Assembly (NCBI GenBank): GCA_024244705.1
Contig: JAAEOK010000077.1
Location: 105,526-169,525, forward strand
Direction: 5' to 3'
Source: Alphaproteobacteria bacterium
Lineage (GTDB): Bacteria > Pseudomonadota > Alphaproteobacteria > JAAEOK01
DNA length: 64,000 nt
Shown: positions 18,562 to 28,563 of the stretch, piece by piece
Numbering within the stretch: the stretch's first letter is position 1
Layout: the number at the start of each line of letters is the position of its first letter
Notes under the pieces: model-generated
What the model was told of the DNA's origin: nothing
Seen by the model: the letters and a program-made list of their open reading frames with translations, nothing else
Databases searched by the model: none
Made by a program: the position numbers and the translations under genes

Positions 18562-19743
18562 TTAGTTACCGCCGCCGAGGGCCTGATAAATTTTCCGTCC
18601 GGCGCGCCCGGTCGGCGGCATGCCGAATTTCTGTTCGGCGTCGGCGATGCCGGCGCGGGTCAGCGGCCCGACCTTGCCGTCGGGTTCGCCGATGTCGTAG
18701 CCGGCGGCCAGCAGCAATTGCTGCAGATGCAGGCGCTCGGCACGCGACAGCCCGGGATCGTCGGTCGGCCATGGCGTCCGCAGGGTCGGATAGCCGGCCA
18801 GGCGGTCGGCGAGATGGGAGATCGCCAGGGCATAGGATTCGGCGTGGTTGTAGGAATAGATCGCGTCGAAATTGCGGAACACGAGGAAACCCGGCCCGCC
18901 GGAACCGCCCGGCAGGATGAGCCCGGCCCGGGCGCCGCCGGACAGCGCGCTGCCATCGGCGCGCACCACGCCGCGGTCCGCCCACGTCGATAACGTTGCC
19001 TTTTCCTGGCGCCCGACCGGACCGCCATAGCCGGGCGGAACCTTGACCTCGATCATCCACGATTCGCCGTTCCGCCAGCCCGCGCGCTTCAGGTAATTGG
19101 CGGTCGACCCGAGTGCGTCGGGGATTGAATTCACCAGGTCGCGCCGTTGGTCGCCGTCGAAATCGACGGCCAGGCGCTGATAGGTCGACGGCATGAACTG
19201 GGTTTGCCCGAAGGCCCCGGCCCACGACCCATAGAGGGCGTCGAGCTCGAGGTCGCCGCGATCGACGAGCTTGAGGGCGGCGATCAACTCGCCGCGCCAG
19301 AAATCCCGGCGCCGGTGGCCGAGGCACGACAGGGTTGCCAAAGCGTGGGGCAGGAAATTGCTGCCCGCCTCCTGGCCGTAATCCGTCTCGACCCCCCAGA
19401 TCGCGGCGATGACGTGACGATCGACGCCATAGCGCCGTTCCGCCGCCCGCAGTTCGCTATCGTATTTCGCCATCATGGCCTGGCCGTCGGCGACGCGCTG
19501 CTCGTCGACCAGATAGGCGATGTAATCCCAGATCGGGGTCTTGAATTCGGGCTGCGCCTGCGACAAGGCAAGCACTTTTTCGTCGGGCTGGGCCGTATCG
19601 AGCGCCTGCGATGCGACCGCAGGCGCCACGCCGGCCCGGATGGCGGCGTTCTTCAGCCCGGCGACACAGGACGAAAATTCGGCCGCCGCAACTGGTCCGG
19701 TCGAAAGGACCACAACCGCTCCAACGACAAGTGCGCTTCGCAT
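18562..19743 (-). CDS. Lytic murein transglycosylase (MltB/Slt35 family)
   Basis: Periplasmic peptidoglycan lyase of 393 residues. A Sec signal peptide (about 1-22) is followed by the SLT_2 domain with the catalytic Glu in IAAIWGVETDYG and the GSWAGAFGQTQFMPSTY motif. A C-terminal PG_binding_1 domain (about 335-390) carries LLAAGYDIGEPDGKVGPLTR. The start is firmly set by AAGGAGGT five bases before the ATG at 19743. Such enzymes cleave murein to 1,6-anhydro products during remodelling. Confidence 0.95.
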   Translation of the reverse strand: MRSALVVGAVVVLSTGPVAAAEFSSCVAGLKNAAIRAGVAPAVASQALDTAQPDEKVLALSQAQPEFKTPIWDYIAYLVDEQRVADGQAMMAKYDSELRAAERRYGVDRHVIAAIWGVETDYGQEAGSNFLPHALATLSCLGHRRRDFWRGELIAALKLVDRGDLELDALYGSWAGAFGQTQFMPSTYQRLAVDFDGDQRRDLVNSIPDALGSTANYLKRAGWRNGESWMIEVKVPPGYGGPVGRQEKATLSTWADRGVVRADGSALSGGARAGLILPGGSGGPGFLVFRNFDAIYSYNHAESYALAISHLADRLAGYPTLRTPWPTDDPGLSRAERLHLQQLLLAAGYDIGEPDGKVGPLTRAGIADAEQKFGMPPTGRAGRKIYQALGGGN

Positions 19744-20008
19744 GGATACCTCCTTCGGACGGCGCCGCCGTGGCACATAGCGCTATAGATTTAGGGTCGC
19801 CGCCATCGAATTTTAACCGCGCCGTCGAAATGCCCTCGCCGCGCGTTCCGAGCCGGACGCTATCGCCCCGCGGCGGCGATGAGGCATGCGGGCCTCATGC
19901 GACCCTTTGGCGGTTGTTTACTGGGCATTCTTTGCGCTATCCCTGTGGCTTCGTAAACCATACCGCCCGGACCAGGGCCACCGGTCGCGAGTTTTCACGG
20001 AGGGGATC

Positions 20009-21904
20009 ATGACCAGCCGATTCGACGAGGTCCACAAACGTTCGATCGATGACCCGGAGGGGTTTTGGGGCGAGGCCGCGGAGGCCCTGCACTGGACCAA
20101 GAAATGGGACCGCGTGCTCGATGACTCGAACCCGCCCTTCACCCGCTGGTTCGTCGGCGGCGAGTGCAATACCTGCTACAACGCGCTCGACCGTCATGTC
20201 GAAAACGGGCGCGCCGACCAGCTGGCGCTGATCTATGACAGCCCGATGACCGGCCAGGTCAAGAAGTTCACCTACCGCGAGCTGCGCGACAAGGTCGCCC
20301 GTTTCGCCGGTGTCTTGGCGGCGACCGGTGTCGGCAAGGGTGACCGGGTCATCATCTATATGCCGATGGTGCCGCAGGCGGCGGTCGCGATGCTGGCCTG
20401 TGCGCGGCTCGGCGCCGTTCACTCGGTTGTTTTCGGCGGTTTCGCCGCCAACGAGCTCGCCGTGCGCATCGACGACGCGGCGCCGAAAACCATCGTCTCA
20501 GCGTCGTGCGGTTTGGAACCGGGCCGGGTGGTGGCGTACAAGCCGCTGCTCGACGAGGCCATCGAGCTCGCCACGCACAAACCCGGATCCTGCATCATCC
20601 TGCAGCGCGAACAGGCCGTCGCTTCGATGATCGAGGGCCGCGACCTCGATTGGAAGGCCGCGATGGAGGCCGCCGAGCCGCACGATTGCGTGCCGGTGGC
20701 GGCGACCGACCCGCTTTACGTCCTCTATACGTCGGGCACCACCGGCCAGCCCAAGGGCGTGGTCCGCGACAATGGCGGCCACATGGTGGTGCTGCACTGG
20801 TCGATGAAGAACATCTATGGCGTCGAGCCGGGTGAGGCCTTCTGGGCGGCCTCCGACGTGGGCTGGGTGGTCGGCCATTCCTACATCGTCTATGCGCCCC
20901 TGCTGCACGGCAACACGACCATCCTGTTCGAGGGCAAACCGGTGGGAACACCCGATGCCGGAACCTTCTGGCGCGTGATCCGGGATCACGACGTCGGCGT
21001 CATGTTCACCGCGCCGACCGCCTTCCGCGCCATCAAGAAGGAGGACCCTGAAGGCAAGCTAATCGGCGATTACGACCTCGGCAACTTCCGCTATCTGTTC
21101 CTGGCCGGCGAGCGCCTCGACCCCGACACCCTGACCTGGGCCGAAACGAAGCTCAAGGTCCCGGTCATCGATCACTGGTGGCAGACCGAAACCGGGTGGC
21201 CGATCTGCGCCAATTGCGTCGGCATCGAGCTGTTGCCGGTCAAGAGCGGGTCGCCGACCAAGGCCGTCCCGGGGTGGAACCTCAAGGTCCTCGACGATAA
21301 CGGCCATGAGGTCGAAAACACCGAGATCGGCGCCTTGGTCGCGACGCTGCCCTTGCCGCCGGGCACCTTCCCGACCCTGTGGCACGCCGACGAACGGTTC
21401 AAGGACTCCTATTTCAGCGAGTTTCCCGGCTACTACCAGACCGGGGACGCCGGCATGATCGACGAAGACGGCTATGTCTATGTCATGGCGCGCACCGACG
21501 ACGTCATCAACGTCGCCGGCCACCGTCTGTCGACGGGGGCCATGGAGGAGGTCCTGGCATCCCATCCCGACGTGGCGGAATGCGCGGTCATCGGCGCCGC
21601 CGACGTGCTGAAGGGACAGCTGCCACTGGGCTTTCTGGTCTTGAACGCCGGCTGCGACCGCGGCCACGACGACATCCGGAAGGAGGTCGTCGGACTGGTC
21701 CGGCAGAAGATCGGGCCGGTCGCTGCGTTCAAGACCTGTACCGTCGTCGAGCGGCTGCCGAAGACGCGGTCGGGTAAGATCCTGCGCGGGACGATGCAGA
21801 AGATCGCCGACAGCCAGGACTACAAAACGCCGGCCACGATCGATGACCCGGCGATCCTCGGCGAGATCGAAGTCGCCCTGCGATCGATTGGCTATGCGCA
21901 ATAG
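20009..21904 (+). CDS. Acyl-CoA synthetase, propionate--CoA ligase-like (PrpE/ACSS3)
   Basis: AMP-forming ligase of 631 residues. VLYTSGTTGQPKGVV is the P-loop A3 motif, WWQTETGWPI the A5 motif, YYQTGDAG the A7 motif, and LPKTRSGKILRGTM holds the C-terminal catalytic Lys. The N-terminal RWFVGGECNTCYNALDRHV and overall pattern resemble PrpE/ACSS3 more than acetyl-CoA synthetase. GGAGG lies upstream of the ATG at 20009; the open frame runs further but without a good site. The 3-hydroxyacyl-CoA dehydrogenase gene follows on the same strand after about 125 bases, suggesting short-chain acyl metabolism. Confidence 0.92.
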   Translation: MTSRFDEVHKRSIDDPEGFWGEAAEALHWTKKWDRVLDDSNPPFTRWFVGGECNTCYNALDRHVENGRADQLALIYDSPMTGQVKKFTYRELRDKVARFAGVLAATGVGKGDRVIIYMPMVPQAAVAMLACARLGAVHSVVFGGFAANELAVRIDDAAPKTIVSASCGLEPGRVVAYKPLLDEAIELATHKPGSCIILQREQAVASMIEGRDLDWKAAMEAAEPHDCVPVAATDPLYVLYTSGTTGQPKGVVRDNGGHMVVLHWSMKNIYGVEPGEAFWAASDVGWVVGHSYIVYAPLLHGNTTILFEGKPVGTPDAGTFWRVIRDHDVGVMFTAPTAFRAIKKEDPEGKLIGDYDLGNFRYLFLAGERLDPDTLTWAETKLKVPVIDHWWQTETGWPICANCVGIELLPVKSGSPTKAVPGWNLKVLDDNGHEVENTEIGALVATLPLPPGTFPTLWHADERFKDSYFSEFPGYYQTGDAGMIDEDGYVYVMARTDDVINVAGHRLSTGAMEEVLASHPDVAECAVIGAADVLKGQLPLGFLVLNAGCDRGHDDIRKEVVGLVRQKIGPVAAFKTCTVVERLPKTRSGKILRGTMQKIADSQDYKTPATIDDPAILGEIEVALRSIGYAQ

Positions 21905-22029
21905 ACGGGCCCCGGCGTGGCGACACCGTCTAGGATGGAGCGACGGATGGGTCGCCAGATTTCTCCTTGTGCGCCGATAGGCCGATGGGGCATGTGGAAC
22001 AATAGGATCAGTCAATTCGGGGACACGAG

Positions 22030-23352
22030 ATGGGTGACGCACGCTACGTGAATTCTATCGCCGTACTCGGCGGCGGCACGATGGGGACAGGTATCGCCGG
22101 GGCCTGCGCGCATGCCGGGTGCGACGTATTGCTGCTCGACGTCTCGATGGAGCACGCCGAAAAGGCGCTCGATCGCATTATCAACGGGCGGCCGCCGGCG
22201 GTCGACGACCCGGCGGAAGCCGAACGCATCGCCATTGGCACCCTCGAGCACGACCTCGGCAAGATTGCCGATTACGACTGGATCTGCGAGGCGGTGATCG
22301 AAGACCTCGATACCAAGCGCGCCTTGTTCGAACGGCTCGAGCCGTTGCGCCGCGACGGTTCGGTGGTCAGCACCAACACCTCCGGCATCCCGCTCCGCGA
22401 TATTACCGCCGGCATGCCGGATCGCCTGCGCCGGGACATTGCCGTCACGCATTTCTTCAACCCGGTCAAGGTCATGCGGCTGTTGGAGCTGGTCCCCGAC
22501 ACCGACACCTCACCGGAAGCGATCGAGGCATTGGCCGCGTTTTGCGGCGGCCGCCTCGGTAAAGGCGTGGTCCACGCCAAGGACACGGTCAATTTCATCG
22601 GCAACCGGATCGGCTGTTTCTGGATGCTCAAGGGCCTGCACGATGCCGAAGCCGCCCGCGCTGCGGGGCTGTCGATGGAGACCATAGACGCGGCGATGTC
22701 CTATCCCGTCGGTCTGCCGTCGACCGGGCTCTATGGCCTGATCGACCTCATCGGGCTCGACGTCATGGACTTCGTCGGCAAGAACCTCGACGCAAATCTG
22801 CCGCCGAACGATCCGTGCCGGGCCGTTACCCGATTTCCGCAAGCGGAGCAGGCGATGCTGGAGCGCGGCCAGCTGGGCCGCAAGAGCGGCGGCGGCTTCT
22901 ATCGCATGCTCAAGGCCGAGGACGGCAGCCGCACGAAGGAGGTCTTCGATCTCGACAGTGGCGACTGGCGCGCCGCCGACGAGGTCACTGTCGACGAAGC
23001 CCATGGCAATGCCGGATCTATGCTGTTCGCCGACGACGCCATGGGACGGTTCGCCTGGGCGCTGATGGGCGGCACCCTATGCTATGCCGCCGACCGCGTC
23101 CCCGAGATATCCGACGATATCGTCAACATCGACCGCGCGATGCGCTGGGGTTTCGCCTGGAAACGTGGCCCCTTCCAGCTCCTCGACGAAATCGGCCCGG
23201 CCCGTGTCATCGCCCGGATCGAGGCGGACGGAGCGGCCATGCCGAAAATGCTCGACGTATTGGGTTCGACCGGCGCCGACGCTTTCTACCGCAACGACGG
23301 GACCGAATACCTCGGCCTCGACGGCGGATTTCACCCCACGCCGGGCAAATAG
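22030..23352 (+). CDS. 3-hydroxyacyl-CoA dehydrogenase without enoyl-CoA hydratase domain
   Basis: NAD-dependent beta-oxidation enzyme of 440 residues. The Rossmann motif is IAVLGGGTMGTGIAGACAHAG, the catalytic His is in VTHFFNPVKVM, and NFIGNRIGCFWM and GRKSGGGFYR belong to the helical C-terminal domains. A second 3HCDH repeat follows (WGFAWKRGPFQLLDEIG). This layout resembles the N-terminal half of FadN-type fusions, which continue into a hydratase domain; here the protein stops. Its last 22 bases overlap the convergent EamA gene. It may be a naturally short form or a truncated fusion. Confidence 0.92.
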   Translation: MGDARYVNSIAVLGGGTMGTGIAGACAHAGCDVLLLDVSMEHAEKALDRIINGRPPAVDDPAEAERIAIGTLEHDLGKIADYDWICEAVIEDLDTKRALFERLEPLRRDGSVVSTNTSGIPLRDITAGMPDRLRRDIAVTHFFNPVKVMRLLELVPDTDTSPEAIEALAAFCGGRLGKGVVHAKDTVNFIGNRIGCFWMLKGLHDAEAARAAGLSMETIDAAMSYPVGLPSTGLYGLIDLIGLDVMDFVGKNLDANLPPNDPCRAVTRFPQAEQAMLERGQLGRKSGGGFYRMLKAEDGSRTKEVFDLDSGDWRAADEVTVDEAHGNAGSMLFADDAMGRFAWALMGGTLCYAADRVPEISDDIVNIDRAMRWGFAWKRGPFQLLDEIGPARVIARIEADGAAMPKMLDVLGSTGADAFYRNDGTEYLGLDGGFHPTPGK

Positions 23353-24239
23353 TCCGGTCTGTCGCGCAGCCCGACAATCGCCTGCCCGGCCACGGCGCAC
23401 AGCACGACGAACGCGCCGATTAGAGTCAACGGCGGCGGCACCTCGCCGATCGCTATCCACACCCAAAGCGGGCCCAGGACGGTCTCGGTGAGGACGAGAA
23501 GCGCGACCTCGGCGGCAGGCACATAGCGCGAACCGGTCGTTAGAAGAACGAATCCGATGCCGAGCTGCAGGGCGCCCATACAAAGGGAAAGCGCGATGTC
23601 ATGGACGCTGACCGCGAGGTCGGGCGCCATCAGCGCAGCGAAGAACGCCGCCAGCAGGCCGGCGAGAAAGACCGCCGGGATCAGGCCGACATTCCGCTTG
23701 TGCCTGAGGATGACAATAACCACCGCGTAGGTCGACACCGCGGCGAGCGCGATCAGATCACCAAACAGCGTCCCGCCGAGAAAACCGCCGCCGAGCATCA
23801 GGGCGACCCCGGTCATCGCCGCGAAGATCGCGATCCAGGTCACCAGCTTGACCCTTTCGCCCAGCACGATCCAGCCGAGAACCGCGGCGAAGACCGGCGT
23901 CGCGCTGACCATGAAGACCATGCTGGCGACCGTCGTGTTGAGGATCGCGAAGATGTAGAGGGCGAAGTTCAGCGCCAGGAAGAACGCCAGCGCGGCGCCG
24001 GCCACGCCAATGCGGCGGGCCTTCTCGAAGACTTGACCGCGGTCGCGCATCACCATGAACAGGCCGATCGCGAAGGCGAAGCCCAGCGACCGGTAGAATA
24101 GGATCTGCCAGCCGTCGGCGGCTTCGATATAGCGGATCGTCAATCCGACAAAGCTCACGAACACGCCGGCCGTCGCGATCATGGCGATGCCGAGAGGGTA
24201 TCGGGGGCCGCGATGTGTCGCGTTGACGGAATCGACCAT
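23331..24239 (-). CDS. EamA/DMT transporter, tandem copy 2
   Basis: Inner-membrane transporter of 302 residues with about ten membrane segments in two EamA repeats. It shares long stretches with the next upstream gene: DGWQILFYRSLG here against DGWQILFYRSLA there, and a VASMVFMVSATPVFAAVLGW segment against VANTVFIMSASPLFAALLGW. The two are 27 bases apart on the same strand, so they arose by tandem duplication and are probably cotranscribed. They may form a heterodimeric exporter or have diverged in substrate. Substrate unknown. Confidence 0.92.
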   Translation of the reverse strand: MVDSVNATHRGPRYPLGIAMIATAGVFVSFVGLTIRYIEAADGWQILFYRSLGFAFAIGLFMVMRDRGQVFEKARRIGVAGAALAFFLALNFALYIFAILNTTVASMVFMVSATPVFAAVLGWIVLGERVKLVTWIAIFAAMTGVALMLGGGFLGGTLFGDLIALAAVSTYAVVIVILRHKRNVGLIPAVFLAGLLAAFFAALMAPDLAVSVHDIALSLCMGALQLGIGFVLLTTGSRYVPAAEVALLVLTETVLGPLWVWIAIGEVPPPLTLIGAFVVLCAVAGQAIVGLRDRPDYLPGVG

Positions 24240-24266
24240 GGCCTGGGCCGGATGCCTTGGCGCGGC

Positions 24267-25178
24267 TTATCGCGGCGGACGCGACGCGGCCCGGAGCCCG
24301 ATGACGGCCTGACCGAAAACCGCCGACAAGACGATGGCACCGCCGATCAGCGACGTGATATGCGGGGTTTCACCGAGGAACAGCCACACCCACAGCGGCG
24401 ACAGAACGGTTTCCGTCATGACCAGCAGGGCGACCTCGGCGACCGGCACATATCGTCCGCCGAGGGTCAGCAAGATCAACGCGCCGCTGACCATCAGGCC
24501 GCCCATCAAGACCAGCAAGACCAGATCGTGACCGCTGACCGCGAAGTCTTGGGTCATGAAGGCGGCGAAAACGGCGGTCAGGAGACCGCCAAGAAAGGCG
24601 GCCGGCATAAGGTCGGTATCGCCGGCACGACGCAGGATGAGGAACATGGCCGCATAGGCTGCCGGCAGCCCGAGCGCGATCAGATCGCCGAACCAGGTGC
24701 CGCCGCCGATGCCGCCGCCGATCATCAGCGCGACACCCGCCAAGACGGCGGCGATGGCGACCCAGGTTACCGGCGACACCCGCTCGCGCAAGAGGGCCCA
24801 GCCCAGAAGCGCCGCAAACAGCGGGCTCGCGCTCATGATGAATACGGTATTGGCGACAGTGGTGTTGATGATGGCGAAGACGAAGAAACTGAATTGGATC
24901 GCGACGAACAGAGCGTAGACCAGTCCGAGCGGGCCGATGCGGCGAAAGCTCTCGACGACCCGGCCGCGATTGCGGACCAGCAGAAACAGGCCGACCACGG
25001 CCGACGATGCCAGCGAGCGATAGAACAGGATCTGCCAGCCGTCGGTTACCTCGAGGTGGCGGATCGCCAATCCCGTGAAGCTGAAGCAGGTGCCGGCGCC
25101 GGCGACCATGGCGACGCCGAGCGCATAGTGTGGGCCACGCAGCGGCGGCACCGCGGACGGAGAGGCGGAGTCGGCCAA
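24267..25178 (-). CDS. EamA/DMT transporter, tandem copy 1
   Basis: Paralogue of the downstream EamA gene, 303 residues with about ten membrane segments. The start region reads ADSASPSAVPPLRGPHYALG and the two EamA repeats follow. It is the first gene of the likely two-gene unit. Pairs of this kind are known to work as heteromers in some small multidrug resistance families, but EamA proteins with ten segments usually act alone, so divergence is equally likely. Confidence 0.92.
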   Translation of the reverse strand: MADSASPSAVPPLRGPHYALGVAMVAGAGTCFSFTGLAIRHLEVTDGWQILFYRSLASSAVVGLFLLVRNRGRVVESFRRIGPLGLVYALFVAIQFSFFVFAIINTTVANTVFIMSASPLFAALLGWALLRERVSPVTWVAIAAVLAGVALMIGGGIGGGTWFGDLIALGLPAAYAAMFLILRRAGDTDLMPAAFLGGLLTAVFAAFMTQDFAVSGHDLVLLVLMGGLMVSGALILLTLGGRYVPVAEVALLVMTETVLSPLWVWLFLGETPHITSLIGGAIVLSAVFGQAVIGLRAASRPPR

Positions 25179-25261
25179 GGATCCCCCTGATCGGTATGAG
25201 CCGATTATGACTTAGCCGCCGCCGTGCCTATGCGCAATTGGGGATTTAGCGGCCCTTCGCG

Positions 25262-27595
25262 TCACAGACGGACGCCGCGGAGACGAAGCGCGTTCGATAT
25301 CACCGACACCGACGACAGGCTCATCGCCGCCGCGGCGATCATCGGACTGAGCAGCACGCCGATAAAAGGATACAAGATGCCGGCCGCGATCGGAACGCCG
25401 ACCGCGTTGTAAATGAAGGCAAAAAACAGGTTCTGCCGGATATTGCGCATGACCGCGCGGCTGAGATGGCGGGCCCGCACGATGCCGTCGAGATTGCCTT
25501 TCACGAGCGTGATGCCGGAGCTTTCGATGGCGATATCGGTTCCCGTGCCCATGGCAATTCCGACATCGGCGGCGGCCAAGGCGGGCGCGTCGTTGATCCC
25601 GTCACCGGCCATGGCGACGACCGCTCCGGCCTCCTTGAGCGCGGCCACCACCGCACCCTTGCGGTCGGGCAGCACGTCGGCCTCGATTTCATCGATGCCG
25701 AGCCGCCGCGCGACGGCTTCCGCCGTCTTTCGGTTGTCGCCCGTCAGCATGACGATACGCAGGCCGTCCGCCCGCAGCGCCTCCAGCGCCGCCGGTGTCG
25801 TTTCTTTAACCGGATCGGCGACCGCGATGATCCCGCCCAAGGCGCCATTCACGGCGGCATAAATTACCGTCGCACCCTGGTCGCGCAGTCGATCGGCGGC
25901 GGCATCGATATTGTCCACGGCGACGGCTTCGGCTGCCATCATGGCGGCGTTGCCGAAAGCGATTTCGACGCCGTCGACGCGACCGCGCACGCCTTTCCCG
26001 GCGGCCACGGTAAAATCGGCGGCCTCGGTGAGGGCCAGCGATTTTTCACCGGCGGCTTCGACGATCGCCGCGGCCAAGGGGTGCTCGCTGCCCCGTTCCA
26101 GACTGGCAACCCGGCGTAGCAGCGTATCGCCATCGCCATCGACCGGTTCCACCGCGACGACCTTCGGCCGCCCCTCGGTCAAGGTGCCGGTCTTGTCGAC
26201 GACCAGGGTATCGATCTTTTCCATTCGTTCGAGCGCTTCGGCGCTGCGTATCAATACGCCCGATTGCGCTCCACGGCCGGTGCCGACCATGATCGATACC
26301 GGGGTCGCCAAACCGAGCGCGCAGGGACAGGCGATGATCAAAACCGACACCGCGGCGACAAGCGCGAAGCTGAGGCGGGGCTCGGGCCCGAAGGACAGCC
26401 ACAGAAGGAATGCGACGACGGCGGTCGCCACCACGCCGGGAACGAAAAGGCCAGCCACCTTGTCGGCCAGGCCTTGGATCGGCGCCCGCGAGCGCTGCGC
26501 CTCGGCGACCATCTGAACGATCCGCGACAACATGGTATCGGCGCCGACCTTGGTCGCGCGCATGGTGAAGCCGGCGGCACCGTTGAGGGTGCCGCCGACG
26601 ACCGCGTCGCCGGCGCCCTTCGACACCGGCAGCGGCTCACCGGTGATCATCGATTCGTCGATATGGCTTTCGCCATCGGCGATTTCGCCATCGACCGGCA
26701 CTTTCTCTCCGGGACGAACACGAAGGATGTCTCCCGCCGCGACCTCTTCCAGCGGCACCTCGTGATCCACGCCGTCACGGACCACGCGCGCCGTCTTGGG
26801 CGCCAGACCCAACAAGGCCTTGAGCGCCCGCCCCGTATTGTCGCGGGCGCGCAGTTCGAGGACCTGGCCGAGGAGGACCAGGACGATAATTACCGCCGCC
26901 GCCTCGAAATAGATCCCGACCGTGCCGTGAGCGCTGCGAAAATCGTCCGGAAATATGCCCGGCGCCACCGTCGCCACCACGCTAAAGGCGAAGGCCGCGC
27001 CGGTGCCCAAGGCAATCAGTGTGAACATATTCAAATTGCGCGAAACGACGGAAGCCCAACCGCGCTTGAAGAACGGTGCCCCGGCCCACACTACGACCGG
27101 CGTCGCGAGGACAAACTGGATCCACTGCGAGATCGCCGGCGGAAGAAATCGATCGAAGCCGAGCATGTCGCCGCCCATCGCCAGCACCAGCACCGGCGCC
27201 GCCAACGCCGCCCCGATCCAGAAGCGGCGCGACATGTTGACGAGTTCGGGTTTCGGCCCCTCTTCGAGGGTTACCGTCATCGGCTCCAAGGCCATGCCGC
27301 AGATCGGGCAATCGCCGGGCCCGTCACGAACGATCTCCGGGTGCATTGGACAGGTCCATTGCGGGCCGGGGGGCGCGTCCGGCGCGGTAGCTCGCTTTCC
27401 GGTCAAATAGGCTTCCGGATCGGCGATGAATTTCTCCCGGCAATTCTTGCCGCAAAACGCATATTCGACGCCGCCATGGCCATGCCGGTGCTGGGCGGTC
27501 GGCAAGTCGACGGTCATGCCGCAAACCGGATCCTTGGCTTGGGCCGCCGCCGCGGTCTCATCGCCGGGGGAGGCTTGGGTGTGCACGTGAGTCAT
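25262..27595 (-). CDS. copA: Cu(+)-translocating P1B-type ATPase with YHS and HMBD N-terminal domains
   Basis: Copper-exporting P-type ATPase of 777 residues. The N-terminus has no classical CxxC HMA domain. It has a YHS domain (about 20-65, [11 protein letters not shown] and [10 protein letters not shown]) and then a heavy-metal-binding domain with WTCPMHPEI and [10 protein letters not shown] (about 80-108). Eight membrane segments surround the actuator TGEP loop, the membrane CPC motif ([12 protein letters not shown]), the phosphorylation site DKTGTLT, MLTGDN and [10 protein letters not shown]. Its ATG overlaps the cytochrome stop (ATGA), placing it last in the cueR-cytochrome-copA operon under the CueR-type promoter at 28.5 kb. 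Confidence 0.95.
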   Translation of the reverse strand: MTHVHTQASPGDETAAAAQAKDPVCGMTVDLPTAQHRHGHGGVEYAFCGKNCREKFIADPEAYLTGKRATAPDAPPGPQWTCPMHPEIVRDGPGDCPICGMALEPMTVTLEEGPKPELVNMSRRFWIGAALAAPVLVLAMGGDMLGFDRFLPPAISQWIQFVLATPVVVWAGAPFFKRGWASVVSRNLNMFTLIALGTGAAFAFSVVATVAPGIFPDDFRSAHGTVGIYFEAAAVIIVLVLLGQVLELRARDNTGRALKALLGLAPKTARVVRDGVDHEVPLEEVAAGDILRVRPGEKVPVDGEIADGESHIDESMITGEPLPVSKGAGDAVVGGTLNGAAGFTMRATKVGADTMLSRIVQMVAEAQRSRAPIQGLADKVAGLFVPGVVATAVVAFLLWLSFGPEPRLSFALVAAVSVLIIACPCALGLATPVSIMVGTGRGAQSGVLIRSAEALERMEKIDTLVVDKTGTLTEGRPKVVAVEPVDGDGDTLLRRVASLERGSEHPLAAAIVEAAGEKSLALTEAADFTVAAGKGVRGRVDGVEIAFGNAAMMAAEAVAVDNIDAAADRLRDQGATVIYAAVNGALGGIIAVADPVKETTPAALEALRADGLRIVMLTGDNRKTAEAVARRLGIDEIEADVLPDRKGAVVAALKEAGAVVAMAGDGINDAPALAAADVGIAMGTGTDIAIESSGITLVKGNLDGIVRARHLSRAVMRNIRQNLFFAFIYNAVGVPIAAGILYPFIGVLLSPMIAAAAMSLSSVSVISNALRLRGVRL

Positions 27596-28071
27596 TGTTC
27601 AGCTCCCTCGGCCGCACGGTAACGGTCATCGATCGTCTGTTGCCGCGTCGCAATCTCGTCGAGCCATCGGCTCATGATATAGGCGATGGAATCCCAAATC
27701 TGCTGGTCGGACATTTCGCCCTCGAAAGCCGGCATGTCGCTCTGGTAGTCGGAACCGGCGAACTTTTGTGGACCGTATTTGGTTAGCTCGAACAGAACCA
27801 TGTCCGGGTGATGCCAGCTATGTCCACTCTCGTCGTGAGGCGGCGCCGGTAACCGGTCGTCCGCATTTCGGCTCTGCCAGTCGGGTTGACCTTCCAATTG
27901 GGCACCGTGACAAAGCGCGCAGCGGTCGGCATAGAGGGCCTCGCCGCGGGCGACCTGCGCGGAATCGGCTGGGTCGGCTTGCCCGGCGATAGCCGGTTTC
28001 CTGTTCATCGTATACAACGCGACTCCGGCTACGACGGCGACCAAAACCGCGACGGCGATCAAAATTTTCAT
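27592..28071 (-). CDS. Membrane-anchored monoheme c-type cytochrome in copper operon
   Basis: Class I c-type cytochrome of 159 residues. One N-terminal membrane anchor (about 1-22) is followed by the heme motif CALCH in [17 protein letters not shown] and a likely axial Met in YQSDMPAF. The fold is periplasmic. GGTGGAG precedes the ATG at 28071. Its start overlaps the CueR stop (ATGA) and its stop overlaps the CopA start, so it is translationally coupled on both sides and should be copper-induced. Cytochromes are not standard members of cueR-copA operons; a role in Cu(I) oxidation or periplasmic copper handling is a guess. Confidence 0.9.
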   Translation of the reverse strand: MKILIAVAVLVAVVAGVALYTMNRKPAIAGQADPADSAQVARGEALYADRCALCHGAQLEGQPDWQSRNADDRLPAPPHDESGHSWHHPDMVLFELTKYGPQKFAGSDYQSDMPAFEGEMSDQQIWDSIAYIMSRWLDEIATRQQTIDDRYRAAEGAEQ

Positions 28072-28463
28072 CGCTCCACCCCGGACAAATCGTCGAGGAT
28101 GGGACAATCCGGACGATCGTCGCCATGGCACTTTTTTGCCAGGTCGCTCAAGTTGGCGCGCAACGAGTGAAGCTCCTCGATCTTGCGATCGATATCCGCC
28201 ACCCGCCGCAACGCGATGGCTTTGACATCGGCACTGGCGCGATTGCGATCGCGGTAGAGGGCCAACAGGTCACGGCACTCAACGACGGAGAATCCGAGCC
28301 CGCGGGCACGGTGGACGAAGCGCAGGATGTGAATGTCTCGGGTCTCGAAATCGCGATAGCCCGACGCGGTGCGATTGGGGGCATCGATCAACCCGACGCC
28401 TTCATAATAGCGAATGGTCTTGGCGCTGAGACCGGACCGCACCGCCGCCTCGCCGATGTTCAT
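28068..28463 (-). CDS. cueR: MerR-family copper-responsive regulator CueR
   Basis: Cytoplasmic Cu(I) sensor-activator of 131 residues. The winged helix begins MNIGEAAVRSGLSAKTIRYYE, a dimerisation helix follows, and the metal loop has Cys112 and Cys120 (CHGDDRPDC), the same residue numbers as the Cu(I) ligands of E. coli CueR. GAGGAG lies seven bases before the ATG at 28463. It is the first gene of the operon and lies 45 bases from its own operator, so it autoregulates and activates the cytochrome and copA genes. Confidence 0.94.
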   Translation of the reverse strand: MNIGEAAVRSGLSAKTIRYYEGVGLIDAPNRTASGYRDFETRDIHILRFVHRARGLGFSVVECRDLLALYRDRNRASADVKAIALRRVADIDRKIEELHSLRANLSDLAKKCHGDDRPDCPILDDLSGVER

Positions 28464-28507
28464 CGCTGATCTCCTCGGTACGGCCCGACACTCGCCGCAC
28501 ACCCACA

Positions 28508-28538
28508 TATATAAACCTTCCAGTTACTGGAAGGTCAA
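28508..28538 (-). promoter_or_regulatory. CueR/MerR-type promoter and operator
   Basis: On the minus strand a -35 TTGACC (28533-28538) and a -10 TATATA (28508-28513) are separated by 19 bases, the over-long spacer typical of MerR-family targets. A perfect dyad ACCTTCCAG-TAA-CTGGAAGGT fills the spacer (28515-28535), matching the known CueR operator pattern. It reads into the cueR-cytochrome-copA operon. Confidence 0.9.
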
Positions 28539-28563
28539 GGTATCGGCGAAAATCTTGTGACGT

